Of a stretch of 64,000 bases of DNA, positions 18,566 through 26,802 are shown in pieces (the first letter of the stretch is position 1; each line of letters begins with the position of its first letter). A program made the position numbers and the translations under genes. The stretch lies in contig NZ_JAATVY010000001.1 in the NCBI RefSeq assembly GCF_011947195.1, positions 310,001-374,000 of the forward strand. Reading direction: 5' to 3'. This stretch comes from Planosporangium thailandense (lineage in GTDB: Bacteria > Actinomycetota > Actinomycetes > Mycobacteriales > Micromonosporaceae). The notes beneath the pieces are model-generated. The model did no database searches. It saw only the letters and a list, made by a program, of their open reading frames with translations, and was not told the DNA's origin.

Positions 18566-19012
18566 CTACGCCCGATGCGCCGGCCCGCCGGGCCGGCGCA
18601 TCGGCACGTGCGGGATCCCGTCCTCGACGAACTCCGCCCCGTCGATCTCGAAGCCGAACCGGGTGTAGAAGTCGACCAGGTACGACTGGGCGTCCAGGAC
18701 CGACGGCCGGCCGCCGATCAGGTTGAGCGCCGCCGCCAGCAGCCGGCCGGACAGGCCGGCGCCCCGATGGGCCACGGCCGTGCAGACCCGTCCGATCCGC
18801 GCCGCGTCCGGGTCGTCCATGACCCGCAGGTACGCGCTCGGGGCTCCCTCGCCTTCCAGCCACAGGTGCACGGTGCCGGGCTCGAGATCCCGGCCGTCCA
18901 GCTCCGGGTACGGGCACTTCTGCTCCACCACGAACACGTCCACCCGCAGCCTCAGCAGGGCGTACAGCGTGGCGGCGTCGAGATCGGCGAACCGGGCCGT
19001 GCGCAGGATCAC
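18566..19012 (-). CDS. ElaA-like GNAT acetyltransferase
   Basis: 148-residue GNAT protein. The N-terminal LRLRVDVFVVEQKCPYPELDGRD and the acetyl-CoA loop region IGRVCTAVAHRGAGLSGRLLAAAL (R/Q-x-x-G-x-G/A type, here HRGAGL) match the ElaA group of acetyltransferases; the C-terminal FYTRFGFEIDGAEFVEDGIPH is also characteristic. The acceptor substrate is unknown. GTG at 19012 overlaps the msrB stop (GTGA), so it is made from the msrB message and might act on damaged proteins or metabolites, but this is only a positional hint. Confidence 0.85.
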   Translation of the reverse strand: MILRTARFADLDAATLYALLRLRVDVFVVEQKCPYPELDGRDLEPGTVHLWLEGEGAPSAYLRVMDDPDAARIGRVCTAVAHRGAGLSGRLLAAALNLIGGRPSVLDAQSYLVDFYTRFGFEIDGAEFVEDGIPHVPMRRPGGPAHRA

Positions 19013-19428
19013 TCGGCCGGCTCCAACGTCAGGCTGATCGAGTTGATGCAGTACCGCAGGTCGGTGGGGGTCGGGTAGCCCTCGCCCTCGAAGACGTGGC
19101 CCAGGTGCGAGTCGCAGCGGGCGCAGCGCACCTCGACCCGCCGCATGCCCAGCGAGTTGTCCTCGAGCAGGCGCACCCGGTCCTCAGCGAGCGGGCTCCA
19201 GTAGCTGGGCCAGCCACAGTGGCTTTCAAACTTGGTGTCGCTGGAGAACAGCTCGGCGCCGCACGCGCGGCAGCGGTACACACCCTTGGTCTTGGTCGAG
19301 ACGTACTCGCCGGTCCACGGCGCTTCCGTCCCGGCCTCGCGCAGGACCTGGTACTCGGCCGGCGACAGGATCGCCCGCCACTCCTCGTCGGTCTTGTGTG
19401 CTTCTGACTGCTCGGTTCCGTGCTCCAT
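19009..19428 (-). CDS. msrB: peptide-methionine (R)-S-oxide reductase
   Basis: 139-residue MsrB that reduces the R epimer of methionine sulfoxide in proteins. Structural zinc is held by C53/C56 (YRCRACG) and C102/C105 (VRCARCD). The catalytic Cys is C127 in LRYCINSISL, with the substrate-site histidines in SHLGHVF and W/H in ESHCGWPSYW. ATG at 19428 begins MEHGTEQSE. Length is normal for a stand-alone MsrB. It is divergent from the LigD polymerase gene, with 49 bp between the start codons. Confidence 0.95.
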   Translation of the reverse strand: MEHGTEQSEAHKTDEEWRAILSPAEYQVLREAGTEAPWTGEYVSTKTKGVYRCRACGAELFSSDTKFESHCGWPSYWSPLAEDRVRLLEDNSLGMRRVEVRCARCDSHLGHVFEGEGYPTPTDLRYCINSISLTLEPAE

Positions 19429-19477
19429 GCCTCCGATCAAACACCACGGACCCGCGATGCGCGTATGGTGTGCGCTC

Positions 19478-20482
19478 ATGGCGGATGAGCTGCACGTGGA
19501 GGTGGCCGGCCGGACGGTCCGGGTCAGCAGCCCCGACCGGGTGTGCTTCCCGGAGCGCGGGTTCACCAAGCGGGACGTCGTGGAGTACTACCTCGCGGCG
19601 GGCGACGCGATCCTGCGGTCGCTGCGCGACCGGCCGACGACGCTGCAGCGCTTCCCCGACGGCGTCGGCGGCGAGTCGTTCTTCCAGAAGCGAGTGCCGA
19701 CCCGGGGCGTGCCGCCGTGGCTGGAGACCGTGAAGATCACCTTCCCGAGCGGCCGCAGCGCCGACGAGCTCTGCCCGACCGACCTGGCCCACGTCGTCTG
19801 GGCCGCGCAGATGAACACCGTCGTGTTCCACCCGTGGCCGGTGCGCCGCGCCGACGTGGACCGCCCCGACGAGCTGCGCATCGACCTCGACCCGCAGCCC
19901 GGCACGGACTTCGCCGACGCGGTGAAGGTGGCGGGTACCGTCCGCGAGATCCTCGACGAGCTGGGCTGGACCGGGTACCCCAAGACCTCCGGCGGCCGGG
20001 GCGTGCACGTGTACGTGCGGATCAGGCCCGAGTGGAGCTTCGTCGACGTACGGCACGCCGCGATCGCGCTCGCCCGCGAGATCGAGCGCCGCCGGCCCGA
20101 CCTGGTGACCACGGCCTGGTGGAAGGAGGAGCGCGGCGCCAAGGTGTTCGTCGACTACAACCAGGCGGCGCGTGACCGGACCATCGCCTGCGCGTACTCC
20201 CTGCGGGCCAACCCCCGCGCGACCGTGTCCACCCCGGTGACCTGGGACGAGCTGATCGATGTCGAGCCCGACGACTTCGACCTCTCGACCGTGCCGGCGC
20301 GGTTGGCGGCCGGCGTCGACCCGTTCGCGGGCATCGACGACGTCGCGTACGACATCACCCCGCTGCTGGAGTGGTACGAGCGGCAGGGCGGGACCGACCT
20401 GCCGTACCCGCCCGACTACCCGAAGATGCCGGGGGAGCCGAAGCGGGTACAGCCGAGCAAGGACCGGGATCTGAAGGGCTGA
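19478..20482 (+). CDS. LigD-type DNA primase-polymerase (PolDom)
   Basis: 334-residue archaeo-eukaryotic primase family polymerase, equivalent to the polymerase domain of bacterial LigD but encoded alone. Metal ligands are D-x-D in LRIDLDPQP and the third Asp in KVFVDYNQAARD; the nucleotide-binding SGGRGVHVYV lies between them, and TLQRFPDGVGGESFFQK is the 5'-phosphate-binding loop. Such enzymes fill gaps, add ribonucleotides and align ends in non-homologous end joining or act with LigC in excision repair. ATG at 19478. A LigC-like ligase is 3.4 kb downstream; no Ku gene is in the window. Confidence 0.92.
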   Translation: MADELHVEVAGRTVRVSSPDRVCFPERGFTKRDVVEYYLAAGDAILRSLRDRPTTLQRFPDGVGGESFFQKRVPTRGVPPWLETVKITFPSGRSADELCPTDLAHVVWAAQMNTVVFHPWPVRRADVDRPDELRIDLDPQPGTDFADAVKVAGTVREILDELGWTGYPKTSGGRGVHVYVRIRPEWSFVDVRHAAIALAREIERRRPDLVTTAWWKEERGAKVFVDYNQAARDRTIACAYSLRANPRATVSTPVTWDELIDVEPDDFDLSTVPARLAAGVDPFAGIDDVAYDITPLLEWYERQGGTDLPYPPDYPKMPGEPKRVQPSKDRDLKG

Positions 20483-20498
20483 GCGCCCGTCCCACCTG

Positions 20499-20576
20499 GG
20501 CCGGCTCCTGTCATACGATGGCGCGTTTTTCGGCGGCGGCCGGCCCCTGTCATACGGCGGCCCGTTTTTCGGCGGC
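20499..20576. repeat. 39-bp tandem duplication across the 3' end of the arsR-like gene
   Basis: Two adjacent 39-bp copies (20499-20537 and 20538-20576) with four mismatches by hand count, followed by the first 9 bases of a third. The unit is 13 codons long and contains the last codons and the stop of the regulator gene. The outer copy therefore looks like a fossil of the original gene end. Confidence 0.85.
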
Positions 20577-20882
20577 GGCCGGCTCGGCGGCCGTCAGTAC
20601 GGCGGGCAGCAGGCCCGGGAAGTGCCGGTCCAGCTCCTCGCGGCGCAGCGACACATAGCGCCCGGTGCCGACCACGCGGGTGTGCGTGACGCCGGCCTCC
20701 CGCAGCACCTTCAGGTGGTGCGACCGCGTCGCCTTCGGCAACTGCTCCTCCAGCATGCCGCAGAGCCGTTCGCCTCCGTCGGCGATCGTCCGCACCATCC
20801 GCAGCCGGGTCGGATCCGCGAGCGCCTGCAGTACCGCCGTCACCGGCACGTCGGCCAGCGCCGGCTCCGTCACTTCGCCCAT
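20550..20882 (-). CDS. ArsR-family repressor without metal-binding cysteines
   Basis: 110-residue winged-helix regulator. LQALADPTRLRMVRTI and the recognition helix region ATRSHHLKVLREAGV are typical of ArsR/SmtB proteins. The usual metal motif ELCVCDL is replaced by ERLCGMLEEQLP, so arsenic or zinc sensing is unlikely. ATG at 20882; a GTG 12 bp upstream is possible. Divergent from an EamA exporter gene with two identical operator-like palindromes between them, so it probably represses that gene and itself. The last codons lie in a 39-bp tandem duplication. Confidence 0.88.
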   Translation of the reverse strand: MGEVTEPALADVPVTAVLQALADPTRLRMVRTIADGGERLCGMLEEQLPKATRSHHLKVLREAGVTHTRVVGTGRYVSLRREELDRHFPGLLPAVLTAAEPAAAEKRAAV

Positions 20883-20905
20883 GTGATCAGCCACACCTGC
20901 TCTTG

Positions 20906-20923
20906 GTTCGACTTTTTTGGAAC
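20906..20923. promoter_or_regulatory. operator-like palindrome 1 (GTTC-N10-GAAC)
   Basis: First of two GTTC-N10-GAAC inverted repeats in the 90-bp space between the ArsR-like and EamA genes. It lies 24 bp before the repressor start. The AT-rich T-run inside is unusual for this genome. Confidence 0.55.
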
Positions 20924-20939
20924 AAGCCCCGTACTCTTC

Positions 20940-20957
20940 GTTCCAATGATACCGAAC
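20940..20957. promoter_or_regulatory. operator-like palindrome 2 (GTTC-N10-GAAC)
   Basis: Second GTTC-N10-GAAC repeat, centred 34 bp from the first and ending just before the AAGGAGG ribosome site of the EamA gene. Two sites of equal half-site and spacer length argue for one dimeric repressor, most simply the adjacent ArsR-like protein. Confidence 0.55.
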
Positions 20958-20972
20958 TAAGGAGGTCCGGGC

Positions 20973-21920
20973 ATGCCCGCACTGCTCGCCGTCGTCCTCT
21001 GGGGTGTGATGTTCTCGGTCATGGGTGAGGCGGTCCACCTCGTGGACCCGTTCAACCTGACCGCGATCCGGTACGTCCTGGCGACGCTGTTGCTGATCGC
21101 GATCCTGGCCTGGCGGGAGGGGCGGGCCGGGCTGCGCTTCGGCGGCCGGACCGTCGAGGTGGCCGTCCTTGGTGCCGTCGGGTTCGCCGCCTTCAACCTG
21201 CTGTTGAGCGTCGGGCTGACCTACACCCAGCCCCAGCACGCCGCGCTGATGATGGCGCTGACCCCGCTGCTGACCGTGCTCGTGCGGTGGGCCCGCGACG
21301 GCGAGCGGCCGCGGCCGGTCACCCTCGCGCTGGTCGCGGTCGCGCTCGTGGGTGTCGCCCTGGTGATCACCCGAGGGCGGTTCGACACCTTGGCCGCCGT
21401 CAACGTCGGCGACCTGCTCATGCTCGCCGCGGTGACCGGCTGGGCGGTCTACACCCACGGCGCCGGCCGGTTCGGGACGTGGTCGCCGCTGCGCTTCAGT
21501 ACGTTGAGCGCGCTCGCCGGCACGGTCGTCGTCGTGGTCGTCACCGCCGTCGCCGACGCCTTCGGCTGGCAGCACCTGCCCACGCCGTCCGCGGTGCGGT
21601 CGGCCGGCTGGGAGCTCGCCTACATCGCCGTGGCCGGTACGGTCATCGGCGCCCTCGCCTGGAACACGGCGGTCCGGCGGCTCGGCGCCGGCAACGCGGC
21701 GCTGTTCATGAACCTGGTGCCGGTGACCGCGTTCGTCGTGGCCATGCTGCACGGCTACCGGCCGGGCGTGGCGGAGGTGGCCGGTGCGCTGATCACGATC
21801 GGGGCGCTGGTAACGGCGAACCTGTACGCGCGCGGCGCGCTGACCCGCCGGTCGACGGCGGCCGTGACCGTCCTCGCGCGGGAGGAGCAGATGTCCGGTG
21901 TCCACGCCGAGGCCGCTTGA
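20973..21920 (+). CDS. EamA-family (DMT) exporter
   Basis: 315-residue membrane protein with ten predicted helices in two EamA repeats (AVVLWGVMFSVMGEAVHLVDPFN..., then GDLLMLAAVTGWAVYTHGAGRF...), so a drug/metabolite exporter of unknown substrate. ATG at 20973 follows a perfect AAGGAGG at 20959-20965. The divergent ArsR-like gene and twin palindromes indicate repressor control, so the substrate or a related compound is probably the inducer. It differs in sequence from the RhtA-like protein at 15 kb. Confidence 0.87.
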   Translation: MPALLAVVLWGVMFSVMGEAVHLVDPFNLTAIRYVLATLLLIAILAWREGRAGLRFGGRTVEVAVLGAVGFAAFNLLLSVGLTYTQPQHAALMMALTPLLTVLVRWARDGERPRPVTLALVAVALVGVALVITRGRFDTLAAVNVGDLLMLAAVTGWAVYTHGAGRFGTWSPLRFSTLSALAGTVVVVVVTAVADAFGWQHLPTPSAVRSAGWELAYIAVAGTVIGALAWNTAVRRLGAGNAALFMNLVPVTAFVVAMLHGYRPGVAEVAGALITIGALVTANLYARGALTRRSTAAVTVLAREEQMSGVHAEAA

Positions 21921-21991
21921 TTCGGCACCGTGAATGGAGAGCCGCCGTACCGGGTACATGAGGGGCGTACCGGATGCGAGAGGAGCTTCCC

Positions 21992-22159
21992 ATGCCGTTG
22001 CTGTACCGCAAGACCGTCAAGCTCGGCCCGCTGCGGTTCAACCTCGGACGTAAGGGCCTGTCGTCCTGGAGCGTCCACCTCGGCCGGTGGTCGTGGAACT
22101 CGCGTACCCGCAAGCGGCGTTTCGACCTGCCCGGCCCGTTCTCGTGGCGCTCCAGCTAG
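21992..22159 (+). CDS. DUF4236-like small basic protein
   Basis: 55-residue Arg/Lys-rich protein. The opening MPLLYRKTVKLGPLRFNLGRKGLSSW matches the start of the DUF4236 family (a strand-rich Arg/Lys/Ser pattern, ..RKxxKLGPxRxNLxxxGxS), whose function is unknown. ATG at 21992 has AGGAG 6 bp upstream, which decides against the ATG at 21974. It is followed 11 bp later by a perfect 50-bp palindrome that would end its transcript. Confidence 0.7.
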   Translation: MPLLYRKTVKLGPLRFNLGRKGLSSWSVHLGRWSWNSRTRKRRFDLPGPFSWRSS

Positions 22160-22170
22160 CCGCTACCCCG

Positions 22171-22220
22171 CGATCTTGGACACTTGGCGGTGCCATAGGC
22201 CCGCCAAGTGTCCAAGATCG
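22171..22220. repeat. perfect 50-bp palindrome, copy 1
   Basis: Inverted repeat of 20 bp (stem cgatcttggacacttggcgg) around a 10-nt loop, between the convergent ends of the DUF4236 gene and the S33 peptidase gene. An identical 50-bp copy is at 61836-61885, also between convergent ends. It can serve as a bidirectional terminator, and the exact identity of loop as well as stem suggests a dispersed repeat rather than chance. Confidence 0.9.
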
Positions 22221-22225
22221 CCGAG

Positions 22226-23764
22226 TTACTGGGCGGGGCAGGTCGTGCCCTTCGTCGGGACGGTCAGATCGATCAGGTACTTGTTGACCGCGTCGGTGAT
22301 GCAGCGGGTCTGCGGGTAGGCCGTGTGGCCCTCGCCCTGCCAGGTGAGCACCGTACCCACGCCCAGCATGTCGGCGAGCTTGGCGGTCTGCTCGTACGGG
22401 GTCGCCGGGTCGCCGGTCGTGCCGACCACCACCACCGGAGGCGCCCCCTTGGCGGCCCCGGCCGGGTACGCGTCGCGCTTGCCCGGCCACTGCGCGCAGA
22501 CCAGGTTGAGCGCCGTGGACGCGCCGAACATCGGGTACTTCTTGCGCCAGTCGGCCTGCAGCGCCCGCAGCTTGTCGACCGACGGCGTGTTGGGGTCGTC
22601 GGTGCAGTTGACCACCATGTTCGCGTCGAACAGGTTGGAGTAGTGGCCGTGCGAGTCCCGCTCGGCGTACGAGTCGGCCAGCCGGAACACCCCGGACGCG
22701 TTGCCCTTGCGCAGGTTGTCGATCGCGGTCGCGAGCTGGCTCCACTGCTCCTGGCTGTAGAGCGAGGAGATGACCGCGGTCTGGATCCAGCCGGCCGTGG
22801 CGGACCGGCCGTCCGGCCCGCGTACGGGGCTGTGGCGCGCCGCGTCCATCGCCGACGTCACGGCGGCCCGCGCGTCCGGCGCGATCGGGCACTTACCGGC
22901 GTTGTTGGCGCACCAGGCGGCGAAGTTGTCGAAAGCCCGCTCGAAGCCCTTCGCCTGCGATTCGGCCGCCGCCACCGAGTTGAGCGTCGGGTCGACCGCG
23001 CCGTCGAGCACGAGCGCGCGGACGTGGGCCGGGTACAGCTGCGCGTACGTGGCCCCGAGCAGGGTGCCGTACGAGTACCCGAGGTAGGTCAGCTTCTGCT
23101 CGCCGAGACCCGAGCGGATGGCGTCCATGTCGTGCGCCGCCTGCTCGGTCGAGAACAGCCGCAGGCTGTCGCCGTACTTGGTGCCGCAACTCTGCGCCAT
23201 CGTGCGGGCCAGCGCGACGGCCTTGTCGAAGTCGGCCTGCGACACCGGATCCGGCTCGGCACCGAACGACGCGTCGAGCTCGCCGTCGGAGAAGCACTTC
23301 ACCGGCTCGGACCGGCCGACGCCACGCGGGTCGAAGCCGACGATGTCGAAACGGTCCGTGACCGCCGTGGGCAGGCCCACGGACAGGTACGCCGCGAGGT
23401 CCACGCCCGAGCCGCCGGGGCCGCCCGGGTCGACGAGCAGGGAGCCGATCCGGCCGGTCTGGTGGGTGGCGCGGGCCCGCAGCAGCGCGATGCCGTACTG
23501 CTTGCCGTTGGTCGGGTTCTTCCAGTCCTGCGGCACCTTCACCGTGCCGCAGTCGTACGTGACGTTGGGCGGGGTCCGGCCCAGCGCGGCCTTCGCGACC
23601 TCAGGGCAGGACCGCCAGCTGACGGTGGTGGCGGCGGCTGCCTTGGGCGTGGACGAGGCGCCGGCGCCCGACGTCGGGGAGCTCCAGCGGGTGTTCGGGC
23701 CGATACAGCCGGCGAGCACGAGCACCATGGCGACGAGCACGGCCAGGGCGGAGCGTCGGACCAC
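22226..23764 (-). CDS. exported S33 peptidase / alpha-beta hydrolase lipoprotein
   Basis: 512-residue secreted protein of the tripeptidyl-aminopeptidase family (Streptomyces SlpD/SlpE-like). A lipoprotein signal peptide ends in the lipobox LVLAGC near residue 20, followed by a Ser/Thr/Ala-rich linker. The alpha/beta-hydrolase core has the oxyanion region VDPGGPGGSG, nucleophile Ser in GYSYGTLLG, and a C-terminal TAP-like domain with Asp in TTGDPATPYE and His in GEGHTAYP. Expected to clip peptides at the cell surface. GTG at 23764 with AGAGGGG upstream; ATG 13 residues later falls inside the signal peptide. Confidence 0.9.
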   Translation of the reverse strand: MVRRSALAVLVAMVLVLAGCIGPNTRWSSPTSGAGASSTPKAAAATTVSWRSCPEVAKAALGRTPPNVTYDCGTVKVPQDWKNPTNGKQYGIALLRARATHQTGRIGSLLVDPGGPGGSGVDLAAYLSVGLPTAVTDRFDIVGFDPRGVGRSEPVKCFSDGELDASFGAEPDPVSQADFDKAVALARTMAQSCGTKYGDSLRLFSTEQAAHDMDAIRSGLGEQKLTYLGYSYGTLLGATYAQLYPAHVRALVLDGAVDPTLNSVAAAESQAKGFERAFDNFAAWCANNAGKCPIAPDARAAVTSAMDAARHSPVRGPDGRSATAGWIQTAVISSLYSQEQWSQLATAIDNLRKGNASGVFRLADSYAERDSHGHYSNLFDANMVVNCTDDPNTPSVDKLRALQADWRKKYPMFGASTALNLVCAQWPGKRDAYPAGAAKGAPPVVVVGTTGDPATPYEQTAKLADMLGVGTVLTWQGEGHTAYPQTRCITDAVNKYLIDLTVPTKGTTCPAQ

Positions 23765-23865
23765 CGCGGGGACCCCTCTTTCGGCGACGGGTGTCGGGTG
23801 TTCGAGCGTACGTCGCCCGCGCCGTCCGCGCGCTCGCACGCGCTCGCCGCGCTCTCGCCCCGGCC

Positions 23866-24957
23866 TCACACGCGGCCGGCGAGCACCTCGGTGACGTCGA
23901 CGCGGACCGGCCGCTCCAGCTGCTCGTACGTGCACGAGCGGGGCTCGCGGTCCGGCCGCCACCGCTTGAACTGGGCGGTGTGGCGGAACCGGTCGCCCTC
24001 CATCGCGTCGTAGCCGACCTCGATCACCAGCTCGGGGCGCAGCGGCTCCCAGCCCAGGTCCTTCTTGCCGGTCCAGCGGCTCGGCGCGCCCGGCATCCGC
24101 TGCGTGCCGTTGGCGTGCGCCTCCGCCGAGGTCCAGGCGGCCCACGGGTGCTCGGCGGCGGGCATCCGGTACGGCGCCAGCTCCTCGACCAGCTCGGCGC
24201 GGCGGGCCTTGCTGAACGAGGCGCTCACCCCGACGTGGTGCAGCACCCCGTTGGTGTCGTACAGGCCCAGCAGCAGCGACCCGACGATCGGACCATCCTT
24301 GTGCCACCGGAACCCGGCGACCACGACGTCGGCGGTACGGGCGTGCTTGATCTTGTACATGAGCCGCTTGCCCGGCGCGTACGGGATGTCGGCCGGCTTG
24401 GCCACCAGCCCGTCCAGCCCGGCGCCCTCGAGCACGTCGAACCACTCCCGGGCGGTGGCGAGGTCGTGCGTCACCGCCGTGACGTGCACCGGCGGCTTCA
24501 CGTCCGCCAGCAGTTCCTCCAACCGGGCCCGGCGGGCCGCGTACCCGGTGTCCATCAACGACACGTCATCCACCGCCAGCAGGTCGAACGCGATGAACGA
24601 CGCCGGCGTGGTCTCCGCGAGCAGCTTGACCCGCGACGCAGCCGGGTGGATGCGCTGCGCGAGCAGCTCGAAGTCGAGCTTGGGGATCGAATCGGGATCG
24701 TGGCGGATCACGACCAGCTCGCCGTCGACGACGCAGCGCGGCGGGAACTGGGCCCGCACCTGCTCGATGACCTCCGGAAAGTACCGGGTCATGGTCTTGC
24801 CGCCCCGGCTGGCCAGCTCGATCTCGTCGCCGTCGCGGAACACGATCAGGCGGAACCCGTCCCACTTCGGCTCGTATGTCATCGCCTCGCCGGTCGGGAT
24901 CTCGGGCACGCTCGTGGCCAGCATCGGTTCGATCGGCGGCAGTACCGGCAGCTTCAT
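23866..24957 (-). CDS. ligC: ATP-dependent DNA ligase, LigC type
   Basis: 363-residue ligase that seals nicks with ATP. The adenylated lysine is in motif I, YEPKWDGFR (near residue 31); further nucleotidyl-transferase motifs are ELASRGG (III-like RG), VVDGELVV, DGLVAKP and YKIKHARTADVVV (V). The OB-fold domain occupies about 215-355 and ends near a family-typical HTAQFKRWRPDR. It has no fused polymerase or nuclease domain, which is the LigC form. The stand-alone PolDom protein at 19.5-20.5 kb is the natural partner for repair synthesis. ATG at 24957. Confidence 0.93.
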   Translation of the reverse strand: MKLPVLPPIEPMLATSVPEIPTGEAMTYEPKWDGFRLIVFRDGDEIELASRGGKTMTRYFPEVIEQVRAQFPPRCVVDGELVVIRHDPDSIPKLDFELLAQRIHPAASRVKLLAETTPASFIAFDLLAVDDVSLMDTGYAARRARLEELLADVKPPVHVTAVTHDLATAREWFDVLEGAGLDGLVAKPADIPYAPGKRLMYKIKHARTADVVVAGFRWHKDGPIVGSLLLGLYDTNGVLHHVGVSASFSKARRAELVEELAPYRMPAAEHPWAAWTSAEAHANGTQRMPGAPSRWTGKKDLGWEPLRPELVIEVGYDAMEGDRFRHTAQFKRWRPDREPRSCTYEQLERPVRVDVTEVLAGRV

Positions 24958-25049
24958 AGACGAAGTCTCGCACCTGGCACCGACAATTCGGGGATGTCTC
25001 AGGGTGTCTCCGGATATCTGGACTGGCGCCGGCTCCGTACCGTGGGCGC

Positions 25050-25961
25050 GTGACCCTGATCACCACCGAGCGACTCACGAAGCGGTACCCGAACGGCGTC
25101 GTGGCCCTGTCCGACCTGACGGTGAGCGTGGAGCCGGGCATCGTCGGCCTGGTCGGCGCGAACGGCGCCGGCAAGTCCACCCTCATCAAGATCCTCCTGG
25201 GGCTGCTGCCGCCCACCGCCGGCGGGGTACGCGTCCTGGGCCTGGACCCGACGACCGACGGCGAACAGGTCCGCGCGCGGGTGGGCTACATGCCCGAGCA
25301 CGACTGCCTGCCGCCCGACCTGGTCGCGGCCGAGTTCGTCACGCACATGGGCCGCATGAGCGGGCTGCCCCGGGCGACCGCCAGGGAACGGGCCTCGGAG
25401 GCGCTGCGCCACGTCGGCCTCTACGAGGAGCGGTACCGGCAGATCGGCGGCTACTCGACCGGCATGAAGCAGCGGGTCAAGCTGGCGCAGGCGCTCGTAC
25501 ACGATCCCGACCTGCTGCTGCTCGACGAGCCGACCAACGGCCTCGACCCGGCCGGCCGGGACGCGATGCTCGCGCTGGTCCAGCGCATCGGGACCGAGTT
25601 CGGCATCTCGGTCGTGGTCTGCTCCCACCTGCTCGGCGAGGTCGAGCGCATCTGCGACTCCCTGGTCGCGATCGACGGCGGGCGTCTCCTGCGCTCCGAC
25701 CGGATCGCCGCGATGACCACGGCGACCGATGTGCTCACCGTCGAGGTCGCCGAGGGTACGAACAGGCTTGCGGCCCGGCTGGCCGCGCTCGGCGTCCGAG
25801 CCGATCCGGAGGGGCGGTGCCTGCTCATCCCGCTGGGTGAGGACGCGGTGTATGACCTGGTGCTCGACGCGATCGCCGACCTGGACCTGCCGCTGCACCG
25901 GCTCGACCAGCGCCGCCACCGCGTCGCCGAACTGTTCCGGACGGAGGACGTCCATGCCTAG
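25050..25961 (+). CDS. ABC transporter ATP-binding protein
   Basis: 303-residue ATPase of an ABC-2 type exporter. Walker A GANGAGKST, signature YSTGMKQRVKLAQAL, Walker B LLLLDEPTNGLDP, H-loop SHLLGE. The C-terminal 70 residues are the extra domain of this exporter class. GTG at 25050. First of four genes that overlap stop-to-start (8 nt with the next), so two ATPase/permease pairs are made together. Divergent from ligC with a 92-bp gap that must hold the promoter. Substrate unknown. Confidence 0.92.
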   Translation: MTLITTERLTKRYPNGVVALSDLTVSVEPGIVGLVGANGAGKSTLIKILLGLLPPTAGGVRVLGLDPTTDGEQVRARVGYMPEHDCLPPDLVAAEFVTHMGRMSGLPRATARERASEALRHVGLYEERYRQIGGYSTGMKQRVKLAQALVHDPDLLLLDEPTNGLDPAGRDAMLALVQRIGTEFGISVVVCSHLLGEVERICDSLVAIDGGRLLRSDRIAAMTTATDVLTVEVAEGTNRLAARLAALGVRADPEGRCLLIPLGEDAVYDLVLDAIADLDLPLHRLDQRRHRVAELFRTEDVHA

Positions 25962-26802
25962 CGGGGTCATCCACGACATCGGGTACCAGCGCTACACCGG
26001 CCCCCGGCTCGGGCGCGGGTACGCCTCCCGGTCGCTGTACCTGCACGGCCTGCGCACCGCGTTCGGCCTGGGCCGCAGCGCGAAGGCGAAGATCTTCCCC
26101 TGGGCGACGGCCGGCCTCGCCGTGGTCGTCGCCACCGTCCTCACCGCGATCCGCGCCCAGGCCGGGCGGCCGCTGGTCAGCTACGCGGACTTTCCCTCGA
26201 TGATCGCGCTGCTGACCACCCTGTTCTGCGCGGCCGCCGCGCCCGAACTGGTCTCGCGCGACCTGCGCGGCGGCGTGCTGCCGCTGTACTTCTCCCGGCC
26301 GCTGCGCCGTAGCGACTACGCGCTCGCGAAGCTCGGGGCGCTGGTGACCGCGGTATGGCTGATGCTGGCGGGCCCGCTGGTGCTCATGCTCGTCGGCGGC
26401 GTGTTCTCCGTGCACGGCGCGGGGGCTGTCGGCAAGGAGATCGTCCACTTCCTGCCCGGCCTGGCACAGGCGGCCTTCTACGCGGCCGTGTACGGGTCGT
26501 TGTCACTGCTGGTCGCGTCACTGGCGGGGCGGCGCGCGGTCGCCGCCGCGGTGGTGGTCGCCGTCTTCATCGTGACCACCCCCATCGTCGGCGTGATCGC
26601 CGTGATCGGTGGCCCGACCGCGCAGAAGCTCGCGTTCCTCGCCAGCCCCACGACGGTGGTCCAGGGCGTCGGCACCTGGCTGTTCGGGGTCGCGGGCCCC
26701 GAGGTGCGCCCGTACGGGCCGGTGTACGGCCTGGCGATGGTCGTCCTGCTCGCTGCCTGCCTCCTGCTCCTGCTGGCCCGTTACCGGAGGGTGGCCCGAT
26801 GA
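25954..26802 (+). CDS. ABC-2 transporter permease
   Basis: 282-residue membrane protein with about six hydrophobic helices. The N-terminal soluble part carries a pattern seen in this permease group (IHDIGYQRYTGPRLG, SLYLHGLRTAFGLGR), then SRDLRGGVLPLYFSRPLRRSDYALAK, the conserved cytosolic loop that faces the ATPase. ATG at 25954 overlaps the preceding ATPase gene by 8 bp, and its stop overlaps the next ATPase (ATGA). Forms the first ATPase/permease pair of the operon. Confidence 0.9.
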   Translation: MPSGVIHDIGYQRYTGPRLGRGYASRSLYLHGLRTAFGLGRSAKAKIFPWATAGLAVVVATVLTAIRAQAGRPLVSYADFPSMIALLTTLFCAAAAPELVSRDLRGGVLPLYFSRPLRRSDYALAKLGALVTAVWLMLAGPLVLMLVGGVFSVHGAGAVGKEIVHFLPGLAQAAFYAAVYGSLSLLVASLAGRRAVAAAVVVAVFIVTTPIVGVIAVIGGPTAQKLAFLASPTTVVQGVGTWLFGVAGPEVRPYGPVYGLAMVVLLAACLLLLLARYRRVAR

